A DNA stretch of 64,000 bases. Origin: Umbelopsis isabellina (lineage: Eukaryota > Mucoromycota > Umbelopsidomycetes > Umbelopsidales > Umbelopsidaceae). A program made the translations under genes and the position numbers. The DNA lies in contig JAEPQZ010000006.1 in NCBI GenBank assembly GCA_016758905.1, forward strand, positions 558,001-622,000. The letters run 5' to 3'. Below are positions 22,211 to 33,762 of the stretch, piece after piece; position 1 is the stretch's first letter; each line of letters begins with the position of its first letter. The notes below the pieces were generated by a model. It saw only the letters and a program-made list of their open reading frames with translations. It was not told the origin of the DNA and made no database searches.

Positions 22211-23202
22211 ATGGATAACCATAGTTCACTGAGCTCTTCAATAAATATAACGCAATCAAGCAACGCCTTATATGAAGCCACATTTGACGACGAATTGAAC
22301 ACAGACGATGTAGCGGAATTGACCGAGATCTGGATCAATGAACGCAATTGCCCCGAGATCCTACCTTACAAAAAGCGATTAATAGAAGATCTAATGGAAT
22401 TGATAGAACATCAGGCAAGGACTACTTTGTAGGTCATATCACTGTGTAATTGGCACCAACAATTTTTAACTCTGCGTAGGGCATGGTGGCTATGGAAGGA
22501 TTATCTGAAAATGTTGATATGCGATTTCGATCTATGTTATATCAGACGGAAATGGAGCGAATCAAGTTTATAATACGGAATTACTTGAGGACACGATTAT
22601 ATAAGGTAGAGCAACAATGTGATATCCAGTAACCGAGTTTGATGACTCATTGACGGCCATTAATGATGCAATCGACTTAGATTGAGAAATACACAACTTA
22701 CCTATTGAACAGACCGGATGTTCGAGAAAGGCTCTCCGATAAAGAGATTGAGTATGCACAAAGGTTAGTAAAGATGAAATGTCGAGGCCGTCACAGTATT
22801 TTGATTTTCAATTGCTTATGTATACCGAATTTCGTCATTTAGTTACCAGGAGTTACTGGAGAAACACTATACGAAATCCTTCCTAGGTTCACTACCACAA
22901 TCACAGCAGGATGTTAATGAGAAATTTAATAACTTATCCTCTGTGAGCGTACCTGACGATTATTCGGCGGTGATCATTCGTGGCAAAGAAAATGAAGGCG
23001 ACATCCAATTGGATTCAAGGGGGTATGTGAGAAAAAAAAAAAAAAAACTCGCCGGACCATGAGTTTAGGAGTCCATGGATATTGATAACTTTTTTCTTGT
23101 TTTTTGTTTAGTGAAATCACACTGTCACCAACTTCCATATATATGGTTCGTTACAGCGACGTTCAATTGTTGTTAGAAGAAGGACGAGTAGAATTAATTT
23201 AA
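22211..23202 (+). CDS. SLD5: GINS complex subunit Sld5
   Basis: Subunit of GINS, part of the CMG replicative helicase. It starts MDNHSSLSSSINITQ. LTEIWINERNCPEILPYKKR is the Sld5 N-terminal signature (NE..PE.L). The following exons give LYQTEMERIKFIIRNYLRTR, then KIEKYTTYLLNRPDV, the A-domain helices. The last exon reads GEITLSPTSIYMVRYSDVQL and ends EEGRVELI, the B-domain strand set that anchors Sld5. Five exons. The first intron appears to use a GC donor (CAG/GCAAGG), because joining at that point restores IEHQGMVAMEGL in frame and the only nearby GT donor breaks it. The fourth intron holds an A16 run. About 230 residues. Confidence 0.92.
22433..22490 (+). other. Candidate GC-AG intron in SLD5
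   Basis: The exon ends GAACATCAG and the intron would begin GCAAGG shortly before this range, ending at GCGTAG before GGCATGG. The join gives IEHQGMVAMEGL in frame and aligns with Sld5 order. A GT donor a few bases on gives a broken frame. Confidence 0.5.
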
Positions 23203-23930
23203 ATGTGGCTCTTGATTCGTTCGTTGATTGTGACGGAAACGTAAATTCCACACGTGTTGACCATACTGTTAATGTTGTACAAGACGCAAGCCCTTGTTTT
23301 TTTCTGGGATTCTCCCTTTCATAGAGTGTAAACAGAAAGCTATTTACCCATACCCTATTACACCATTAGGTGGGTTCATGAACATTTTTATAGCCACGAA
23401 AGTGAAACATTAACATAGTTAAAAAAAATCGCCTCCAAAGCTTATAATTCTCCATGGAAATTTTTATAGATTGAGCATGCCAAATTTTATGCACGATTTC
23501 AACTCTCGACACAAATGATTATATATATTACTTTTGTACTTGCCTTTTAGAAGGTTACACGCCTATTGCGTTAATATACGCTGGGGCTGGGCCAAAGTTG
23601 CAGTAACAAAAGGGAGCAATGTTGCAATAAAATACGGATACGAGCTAAGGGATACTGAGAAAATCGGAAGGCCGACGACTGTATTTCTTATGTACCAATA
23701 TGTGATCTACGCAAGCTTGAAAGCTGTTGTTGATGATGATCAACGGAACGTGCTCCATTAAGAGGGCGTGAAAAGTAGGGGGGTGGGGGGAGGCGTAAGC
23801 TACAATGCCCAGGACGCTTTTGGCTGCAAAGGATTGGAGTACAGCTGGCAACCCAAAAAAAAAAAAAAAAAAAATCCGGCGCTTTTACTCATTCAAACTT
23901 TTTGCCTGCTTCCTTGTTTCATCATTCAAG
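23203..23930. promoter_or_regulatory. G-alpha 2 upstream region
   Basis: About 730 bases after SLD5. It holds a G-rich block (GGGGGG T GGGGGG, 23778-23790) and an A20 run at 23855-23874 ending 57 bases before the G-alpha 2 ATG. Small open frames here (23534-23761 plus, 23645-23851 minus) have no support. Confidence 0.5.
23855..23874. repeat. Poly(dA:dT) tract, A20
   Basis: Run of 20 A on the plus strand just upstream of G-alpha 2. Its counterpart near G-alpha 1 has the opposite orientation relative to its gene. Confidence 0.85.
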
Positions 23931-25309
23931 ATGGGTTGTTGTCAATCAGTTGAAGACCAAGATGGCAAACTTCGTAACGACGAGATTGAGAATCAGTTGA
24001 AAAAAGACCGAGCCAATATGCGAAATGAGATCAAGATGTTACTTCTGGGTAAATTGAACACGCCGTTGACCATGCAACAATAAGTCCACTCCATGAAGTT
24101 GGCCACACTGACCTCAAATTATACTTATAGGTGCTGGTGAATCCGGAAAGTCGACTATCTTGAAGCAAATGAAGTTGATCCACGATGGCGGATACTCACA
24201 GGATGAACGCGAAAGCTTCAGAGAAATCATCTATAGTAATACTACACAATCCATGCGTGTTATATTAGAAGCCATGGAATCTATGGGATTGGATTTTGCC
24301 AACCCTCAAAACCATGATTATGCTTCCATCATTCTTGAGCAACCTCCTCAGATTGAATCAGATGTCATGCCGCAAGAAGTTGGTGCTGCTGTCAAATATT
24401 TATGGCAAGACGGCAATGTGAAGCTTGCTTTCAGCCGAAGCAACGAGTATCAACTTAATGACTCTGCACAATAGTGAGTCTCAAAAAGCTAGATCTGTCA
24501 TAGTTAAATGATGCAATGATTTTCTAACCTACATTATAGCTACTTTGAATCTATAGATCGCATCAGCGACCCACGTTATACGCCAAGCGATCAAGACGTA
24601 CTTCGATCGCGCGTCAAAACGACCGGTATCACCGAAACCACATTTGTAATCGGCGACTTGACTTACCGTATGTTTGATGTTGGTGGTCAACGATCGGAAC
24701 GAAAGAAATGGATCCATTGCTTCGAGAACGTCACAGCTATCATCTTCTTGGTCGCTATATCTGAATATGATCAAGTCTTGATTGAAGACGAGACTGTGGT
24801 ATGTACTTGCTATAACTGAACCATATAACACATCTTAGGCTTCACGTCCAAGTACCACATTGCACATGTCTAACCATACTCATTTTTACCATGTGCAAAG
24901 AACCGCATGCAAGAAGCTTTGACCTTGTTCGATTCCATCTGTAACTCACGTTGGTTTGTCAAGACATCCATTATTCTGTTCCTCAACAAAATCGATAGAT
25001 TTGCCGAAAAATTGCCGACCAGCCCGCTGTCTGACTACTTTTCGGACTACAGGGTGCGTTTCAAGACATGATGATTTATACAGAGTCTTTTCATCTGGTT
25101 ACTGACAAATTTCATTTCAGGGTGGTAACAACTATGATTCTGCATGCGATTACATTTTGAATCGATTTGTGTCACTCAATCAGTCTGACGACAAGCAGAT
25201 TTATACTCACTTCACCTGTGCCACTGATACACAACAAGTGAAGTTCGTCATGGCCGCTGTGAACGATATCATTATTCAAAACAATCTGCGAGATGTTGGT
25301 CTCTTGTAA
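23931..25309 (+). CDS. Heterotrimeric G-protein alpha subunit, copy 2
   Basis: Second G-alpha of the window. It starts [20 protein letters not shown], with Gly2 and Cys3/Cys4 for lipid attachment. [40 protein letters not shown] and TCATDT are intact. It ends NNLRDVGLL, the same nine residues as copy 1. The two differ most in the helical domain: copy 1 has [19 protein letters not shown] where copy 2 has [19 protein letters not shown]. All four introns lie at the same places as in copy 1. Loss of the Gi-type Cys at position -4 applies here too. Identical C-termini suggest the two can couple to the same receptors while the helical domain differs (inference). Confidence 0.97.
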
Positions 25310-26095
25310 TGGCTTTCTACCGGCGTCATATACATCAGACAATATCAACTTGAACTACCTAAAAAAGCTCAAAAAAAGAAAAAGTGAATGCAAAAAAATA
25401 TCTTAATGACGGCAGGAATACCCCTATCTTTCTCAAGAACTATTGGTTATGCCCTTTTGCCACCTTCCTCTCTCATTTGAAGTGAAACCGATACCGTTAA
25501 CGAACTCAAAGTAACATAGAATACCTTATTTTCCCTCTCTTTTTTTCTTTTTTTTTTTATTATTTTCCTCTCTAAATCCAAACTACTTGTTTCTTTCAAT
25601 CCTTAACATTGGCTGTGTGGAAAAGACGATACTGATATGGCCGTGTAACCGTACAGATTCTATATTGACACAATCGTCTTTATTTTTATTTTCAGTTTGC
25701 AACTTGAAATTAACATTGCTTAGCTGTTATTCAGATATTTGCTCTTGCACATTCACGTCTAACTAATATAGCTGAAATATTCTTCTAAATCCTTGTCAGT
25801 CAATTTGAACGCTATGTTTCTGTCTATCAGCCATATTAAGTAAATCTGCTATTACTAACTGTTGAGTTCTAGATGGCGTTGGCGTTGAAAGGCCTGCCAG
25901 ATATGGTAGAATTACTAAATAATCTATTAATTGCTTATTGCTTTTGTCTGGGAAAGAATAACCAAGTCGCAATGATAAGAATTGAGCTGGAGCGTAGTTC
26001 AAAAATGGCTTCTGTGAGACGCGACTCAAAATTTTTCCAGCGGCCCAGGACGAGAGCGCGTAACCGCGTTTCTTACACTTTACCACCATCCTTCA
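25310..26095. other. Intergenic with possible unresolved minus-strand gene
   Basis: About 790 bases between G-alpha 2 and RAD21. Bases 25310-25740 look like AT-rich 3' sequence. On the minus strand a frame ending at 25759 reads DRNIAFKLTDKDLEEYFSYIS before a stop, which looks protein-like, and an open frame runs up to 26089, but I could not join them with good splice sites. The upstream end would overlap the RAD21 leader. ACGCGA at 26019-26024 (a WCGCGW site) and GCGCGT near 26057 lie within 80 bases of the RAD21 ATG. Confidence 0.35.
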
Positions 26096-28099
26096 ATGCT
26101 ATATTCTGAAGCTATCATCACGAAAAAAGGACCATTGGCCCGAGTATGGTTGGCTGCTCACTGGGAACGCAAGATATCCAAAAACCAATTCTTGCAAACT
26201 AACCTTGAGAAAACTGTTGGTAAGTGATTTGTGTCTACATTCGACTAGCAGCGTGGAGTACTTTGCTAAATGGTTGCTCCATAGATGCCATTACTACCGA
26301 GCAACAAGAAGCTCTTACACTGAGACTCTCTGGGCAATTGCTTCTTGGTGTTGTACGCATATACTCTCGAAAGACACGCTATCTGCTAGAAGACTGCAAT
26401 GACGCACTGGTAAAACTCAAGACAGTAAGTAGTCAGCGAAGCTTGCGAAATCTTATAATACTTTGTCAAATCTATGGGGTTTCTAAAATTTTATTGAACA
26501 ACAGGCCTTTAAAAAAGGTGACGTAGATATGCCAGATAGTCACCGTCATGTCGCCAACCTTAACGCCATCACTTTGGCCGATAATCTTACCGAGTTCGAT
26601 ATCCTATTGCCTGAAGCTCCTCTGAATCTCAACAGGTATGGAGAGAAATGCATGTAGTGAATGTAGTTGATTGTCAAGGCTGATTCATGTGTTTTATGTG
26701 CAGGAACCCCAATGAACCCATTATGGATCTTTCGCTTTCAATGAGCAATATATCGCGTCGACAAGATATCACCATCAGCCAGAATGGAACTGATGCTCAA
26801 CTTTTAGGGCTCGGTTTCAATGATGATATACTAGATGACATCGAAACTGGTCGAGATATGTTCCACCAAGGCGCTGGATCCGACTTGCAACTTGCCGATC
26901 TTGGACTTGATGATATGAATGAAATTGAAATGGCTAGAGAAGCTGGCATTGATCGATCTCTCACTATGGACGACATTGGTGCTCCTCTTGAGCGCATGAA
27001 TATCAAAGATAACAACGACGATAACGGTTTTGACTTCGATCTTGGTTCTGAGCCTGATATTTTGCCAACTGATGACGCGCAATTGGACAGACCAATTGAC
27101 GACAATTCATCCTTTGATCTTCCCGACATGTCCATGATGACGGAAAATAACTCTGGTATGTAAATCATATGTTGCTGTTATATTACAAGGCTCTCGTTGA
27201 CACTTTTGTCTGCAGCTCTTGTTCCCGACACACAAGCCATTGGAGATGATCTCCTTTTTGATGTTGAGACCCCAGCGGCCCAAGCTAATACGCCTCAGGT
27301 TCACCGTCGACGATTGATTATTGATAAGGTCACTGAACTTCCACACGACAAAATTAGAGATCAGATAAATGATACGTCTGATATCGTCAGCGATGCAACT
27401 TTCTTGCCCGCTACCGTAGAAATGCTGCAAGTCAGAAATATCGAAAAACAAGGTGTTAGATTGTTCTTCAATCTTGATGCACCAAATTTCTTGGCTCCTG
27501 AACTCCAATCTCTGTTCACGCGCAGCCGCAAAAGATCACCAAGCGTCCACAGCATAGCTGACGAGGAAGAAGATCATCATAGAAAACAACAAAGGATTGA
27601 GCCAGCAACTACTGCACAGGCAGCTGCTGTACGAAGGAATGTAGAGGAGGAGGAAGACTCATTCGAGCTTTCTGTGTTATCTGATGAGGTTGGTAATTAT
27701 CGCGTAAACATGAAAACTGGCAGATTTAACTCACATGGAATCGATGTTTAGGAACAGCCTGCTACCAAACCACTTGAAGTAACTGAAAAAAGAGCAGGTA
27801 TCATGCCATATGAGTCGAATCTGAGTCAGGCAACCACATCCACACAACAAGGACCATCCGGATTTAGCAAGCATACGACTGAAACGATGACAATGCTCGA
27901 AGCTGAATTTGAGAAAAAGAAACAAGTCGGTGAAGATCCTAAAGTAACTTATCAACAGCTCACCGGTCAGGACACAAAGCGTGCTGATGCTGTCAAACTC
28001 TTTTTTGAAGTTTTGGTACTCTCGACCAAGGACATGATCAAAGTTAAGCAAAACAAGCCTTATGGTGACATTACCATTAGCCAAGTGGTTATCGCTTAG
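26096..28099 (+). CDS. RAD21: Cohesin kleisin subunit Rad21/Scc1
   Basis: The kleisin that closes the cohesin ring and is cut by separase at anaphase. It starts [26 protein letters not shown], the family N-terminus that binds Smc3, followed by [33 protein letters not shown]. The middle is acidic and disordered. DIETGR at 26837-26854 fits the separase consensus, and EMAR follows in the same exon. The C-terminal winged helix reads [20 protein letters not shown] and ends ITISQVVIA, which binds the Smc1 head. Six exons or so. The N-terminal SEAI...WLAAHW favours the mitotic Rad21 over Rec8. WCGCGW sites lie just upstream. Confidence 0.96.
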
Positions 28100-28334
28100 G
28101 CTTGTTTCTTTCTTTTTATTATAATATCCCTAGTTTCTCTGTTATTCATACACACATACCACCCGTTTGTTCTTCCTGTTTCGTTCCTCGTACATATTTA
28201 TCAATTTGATTAAAACGCTATAAGTTTCTCTAGTCAGATATTGTCCTATAGTCAATTGCAAGTAGAGATATTATATGGTGGTGCAGTTTGGTCTCATTTT
28301 ATTCCTGATTTATATTACTTTTGTTTTGCTGTTT
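28100..28334. other. Convergent 3' ends
   Basis: About 235 bases between the RAD21 and scramblase stops; AT-rich with no gene. Confidence 0.6.
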
Positions 28335-29758
28335 CTAAAACCATTCTTGATCGTCATCACTAACCATATCCCTCAGCTTCGAGAAAAGACCAGGTTGGTC
28401 ATCATCAGGCGACTGCACGCTCTCATCTGCCCAGACATCGCCATATCCGGTTTCTTGAGATGGTGGCGGCGACGAAGACGGATATTGGTCAGGAAAGTTG
28501 CCTGCCTGTGATGGCGGTGGAGGAACTGCTTCATCCGTGGGAGCTTGTTGCCCTTCGCCAGAACCACCATAACCAAAGAAGGGGAAGGGCATGATGCCGC
28601 CTGCCCCATGTGATGAATGGCGAGAGAAAAAGTCAAAATCAATGCTAACAGCGCAAGCCAGTGCAATAGCCCGCTCATCCAACGTCAGCCCGCGGCTGCT
28701 TCCTTCCACGGCATCCATACGGAGGACGTATTGACCTGTGTCAGTGAACAACTCCCGAGCAAAGCCGACGAAATTGCGGTTCACATTTCCTATAAGCTGA
28801 TTTTGCTCATCTCTAAGGTCAAAATCCCATCCCAGAAAAGGAGCATCAATTGTGGCAAATTGAGTCGTTCCAACAAAAAGATCGTATTTTCGTCGCAAAA
28901 GATGCCACCGCTGCTGTACCTCACCAATAAGCTCGTCGTCAGCAGTACGGATGAAAATACGGCTGTTGATCAACGAATATGGTCTCGTTATCTGAATTTT
29001 ATGTTTAATTAGTACTGACATTCACTGCAAAAGCATTAAGTGAGTCGGGTCGCGCCCTCACCTTGAATACAACTTCGCCTTCACTATTCATAATGACGGC
29101 ATTGAACTTGCGATGTGTGCGTAACAATTGTCTCGTCATACTGTTTGCCAAACTATCTTCCTCAGCAATGAACCCTACATGGTTTCCGTTCGGGTCCATG
29201 ATTGTGTATTTATTGGCTTGTTCAAATCCCTGTATCCTTCATTGTTAGTAACGGGTTGTAAAGCTTACGGAATGCCCGCTGTATATCTTACCAGAAAAAC
29301 ATTCATCATTTCAATCTGGCGGCCAACTACCAAAGCAGGCTGAGCCAAAACAAGCGCTCCCTTGTAATCAGGTTTAATTACAGAGTCTGAGGGGGTTGGT
29401 ATGGTGACCTCTACTGAAGCAGGGTCTTCTGAAAGTTTGGCATCATGCTCCACAAGTGTTGCTGTGTCCGATGTATTGGCATTTTCTGCCGCATTCTGAG
29501 CTTCCTGTGCACCAGCATAGGAAGTTGCAACTTTGTGTGGCCGAGTCAACGGAGCCTGGCTTTGTATGCGCTGTCGTGGACCTGTCATTCGTCATATTGA
29601 GTTTATAAGCATAATTTTCGGTACAGCGGGTTGAAGCACTAACTCTTACCTAGATTTCGAGATCTACTGAGAGAGCTATATAACTTTGGAGACTTCACAG
29701 CGTCATTACGAGCGTAAGCCCGTAACGCTGGTACTATAAATCTAGCAGTACGCAGCAT
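28335..29758 (-). CDS. Mitochondrial-type phospholipid scramblase (Aim25/PLSCR-like)
   Basis: Scramblase-family protein thought to act on mitochondrial membrane lipids. The first exon begins MLRTARFIVPALRAYARNDA, a classic Arg-rich amphipathic presequence with no acids until residue 18. The core contains ALVLAQPALVVGRQIEMMNVFL, GFEQANKYTIMDPNGNHVGF, TRQLLRTHRKFNAVIMNSEG, FLGWDFDLRDEQNQLIGNVN and AIALACAVSIDFDFFSRHS, the closing helix of scramblases. A Pro/Gln/Asp-rich tail of about 90 residues ends DDDQEWF. The joins keep frame. It lacks an animal-type Cys palmitoylation cluster, as expected for the mitochondrial branch. It shares 161 bases of divergent promoter with DIM1. Scramblase activity in this subfamily is debated; the family call is solid. 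Confidence 0.92.
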
Positions 29759-29919
29759 TGTAAACGGTAAGTCAAGCAGTAGGACCGGGCGACGTACGCA
29801 GTATAAATTCATAGTCACTCTGTGACTGCATTTGGCTTTAATATAAGCTTTTCAGAGCTGGAGGATTTTTTTTTTTTTGGATACCAGCAAGAGGATCACC
29901 AATTCAACACTTTGAAACC
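29759..29919. promoter_or_regulatory. Divergent promoter, 161 bases, with T13 tract
   Basis: Lies between the ATGs of the scramblase and DIM1. A 13-base T run at 29866-29878 sits about 40 bases before the DIM1 ATG. Confidence 0.6.
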
Positions 29920-31204
<1,285 letters not shown>

Positions 31205-31470
31205 GCTTACTCGCTTGTAACGGATCTGTATGCAACCTCACCACAATACCATGCCACACAATAAGCATCTTTCCATGTCACTTATATTTCGGTTTTTACT
31301 ATTTTTCATACTGCCAATTTTTTAAAAGCTATTTTTTTTTTCTTTGCATCTTTTGTAATTGTTTGATTTACGGCATGAAATGTATCTGCATCTAATCAAA
31401 ACGTATTCATGCTACTCTGTTGATATCAGAATTTAGTACGGTGATCTAATCAATCAATGAGTCAATGCCG
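31205..31470. other. Convergent 3' ends
   Basis: About 265 bases; AT-rich with a T run near 31330. No gene seen. Confidence 0.55.
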
Positions 31471-31835
31471 TTAAGCAATTCTTGCAGTATCAAGAGCTTT
31501 ATCGGGACGTTGATAAAGACTGGTTGTTTCACTAATATGTAATTATGTCAGTGATGTGTACATTGCCAATTGAAATTAGAGAGTTGTACCTACTTGTTCA
31601 CTTGCTCAAATCCAACATCGTCTTGGCTATGATGAGATTTCTGAGACTGTTGAGTCTGTGAGTTTGATCCACAATTAGGAGTATCGAAAAAATCTTGTTT
31701 AGGACTAGAAAACCCGAACGCAGCAACATGATCTTGTCCGTATGCTCGATTGAACAATATGCGTTGATAATCCTTTACTTGATTGGAAGAGGATGTTGGT
31801 GGGTAAGGTGTTGGAATGGGCTGAGGTAGATCCAT
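31471..31835 (-). CDS. Small protein of unknown function (about 100 residues)
   Basis: I do not recognise it. Two exons: the first from ATG 31835 gives MDLPQPIPTPYPPTSSSNQV, then DYQRILFNRAYGQDHVAAFG and a Gln/Ser-rich stretch; a GTAGGT donor at about 31594 joins to a second exon reading ETTSLYQRPDKALDTARIA. Both splice signals are good and the frame is kept. The Pro-rich start and the YQRILFNRAYG and LYQRPDKALDTARIA segments look like conserved short blocks within a disordered protein. There is no signal peptide or membrane span. Confidence 0.55.
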
Positions 31836-32369
31836 GAGATGAGAAATATGCGAGAAACATTTTTCACATCAGATCTCAAGGGGTTATATATTGCATTTTG
31901 ATAATAATCAATTGTTTGTTCGTGGCGGAAACTTTATACGGTAAGAATACTTTTCTGTTATTCCATGATGCCCATTTCTGTACACATTCCCAGTGTAATG
32001 TCACGGGTTTATAGATAATATCAAGTACTAAAAACCTTCTCATCTTCTATTCCATGCCGGCGATCTTGCTTGAATATTGACATTACTTATTTACGCCACA
32101 CATTTACCCCACAAACAATGATCGTTATTCTTCGTTCTTTGAGAAAACGTTGCTAGAATTATAACTTTCCATCGCACCATCAATAAACAAAATACAATCA
32201 TGGTTTTGCACCAATAAACTAATCTGGTAGATTATACGAAAATACATGAGAAAAAAGAAACAAACATAAAAAGAAATAGTGGAGACAAGGTGGTAGATTG
32301 GAAAAAAATGTGTAAAGGGGGGGGAGGGGGTATAGACATGTAACAGACAGATAGGCTTATCTTACATAT
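31836..32369. other. Intergenic, no gene seen
   Basis: About 530 bases, AT-rich. A G-rich run (G8, A, G5) lies at 32317-32330. It holds the promoter of the small protein and the 3' side of the next gene. Confidence 0.55.
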
Positions 32370-33605
32370 CTATCCAGTGAATTGATGACCAATGTGATGG
32401 TCAAATCTTGACCCACTCAAGCTGAAGTCTTTGTTATTAGATAAATTTCCAGTGCTGAAATCCATGTGTAGATGAGATCCAAAAGGCAAGCAACCTTCCA
32501 GAGTTGCTTCGGAAACAAGCGTTCCTAGTGTATCAGAGGTTGTGGTATCGTTTTCAATAATATGCGTTGTCAAACGTCGAAGATTTCGCCAAACTGTATG
32601 GATTATAGCCGCTGATGTTGCTGATCCTGGTAACGATGGGTGATGTGTAGGAATACTGTTACCAAATGCATAACAATATTAGTACGTATTACAAAACGGA
32701 ACATCCATGACAAAATTCCTGATGGTCAAAGCGTAATCACTTAAATCAGGAAAACTAAATTAATCTTCTTCTTACCTATCCAAATCTTTATTTCCCTGCA
32801 TTCTTCTTCTTTTTGTTTCATCGCTACTTATATTCGTGGTGGTGCTCTCAGATTGATATGAGTCGTCTTCGTCTACTACAACAGCAGATTTTTGATGCCG
32901 TTTGCGCCATACGGCGTCATTCTCGCTTAGACTACCGTCATCCTCTTCCGAGGAAAAGATTTGTCGAAATTCCCTCCAAGAACGTCCGGCCATTGTTGGA
33001 ACGAAATCTGGCATATCACTCGTTTGTGTTTGACGCCCTGTAAACGTTGGCGGGGCGATACCTCCATCAGGCAGCAAAATATTTGGCATGCTGGAGCTCA
33101 CAGGTTGAAAATCCGCTGTCTGAGCTTTGATTTTGATAGGAGTGTGACGTGACGCCATTGAGGCACTACCCATTGAACTATCAGATACAAAACCTCCAAT
33201 ATCGGCAAAGGTGCCAGTCCCGTCATGCGCGGGTAAGAAGGAAAACTGTTGTTTGCCAGAGTCAGTATGCGTGTCCAAGTCTGACACCATGGACTCCGAA
33301 TCAGCATAGGCAACGGCGGAGACCGATTCGGGCTCTGAAGGCGTCCATTGTGGCGAAGATAACAAGGCATTGTTATGTTGGATCGCACAGTTTCCACTGA
33401 TAACATGCCAATCATTGTCAGAATCAGAGGTGGCCGTTCCAGCTATAGAGGGTGCAGCCAAGCCGTTGCTCTGCCGACGTTGCAGAGTTGATTTAGCATA
33501 CCCACGTGTGTGTAGAATGGCATAAGAATCCTCTGAATCACTTGAAGGTAATGGAGGCTGAGAGGCTGAATGGGTAGGCCGACGATGTCTTTGTGCAAAT
33601 GCCAT
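32370..33605 (-). CDS. Disordered protein with two candidate Atg8-interacting motifs
   Basis: Unknown family. Two exons; the first starts MAFAQRHRRPTHSASQPPLP and the second, joined by a GTAAGA donor, gives SIPTHHPSLPGSATSAAIIH and ends HHIGHQFTG. About 370 residues, Ser/Asp-rich. Two short acidic stretches end in an aromatic-x-x-aliphatic core: SDSEDSYAIL (residues 22-31) and SDSDNDWHVI (60-69). Both fit the AIM/LIR pattern [WFY]xx[LIV] with preceding acids, and their layout is so alike that they may be duplicates. GRSWREFRQIFSSEEDDGS and KRRRMQGNK (possible nuclear signal) lie near the end of exon 1. It is head-to-head with a membrane protein across 157 bases. An autophagy role is only inferred from motifs. 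Confidence 0.6.
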
Positions 33606-33762
33606 GAGATAGGGATTGTAAATAGAAACTAGTGAGACAAAAGTGACAGTAATACGAAGCTCAGCCCTCACCACAGGTGACTGTGTGGTCCCATATGCTC
33701 GTCACGGGCAAATTAAAATAAATTTCGGGTTGACCAAATTTCTCCCAATAATAAACCCCCCT
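33606..33762. promoter_or_regulatory. Divergent promoter, 157 bases
   Basis: Separates the AIM-motif protein from the membrane protein. No TATA box or long homopolymer run is evident. Confidence 0.5.

Noticed and set aside
32317-32330. G8-A-G5 as a G-quadruplex
   Set aside because: Only three separate G3 tracts fit with loops, so it is not a canonical four-tract motif.
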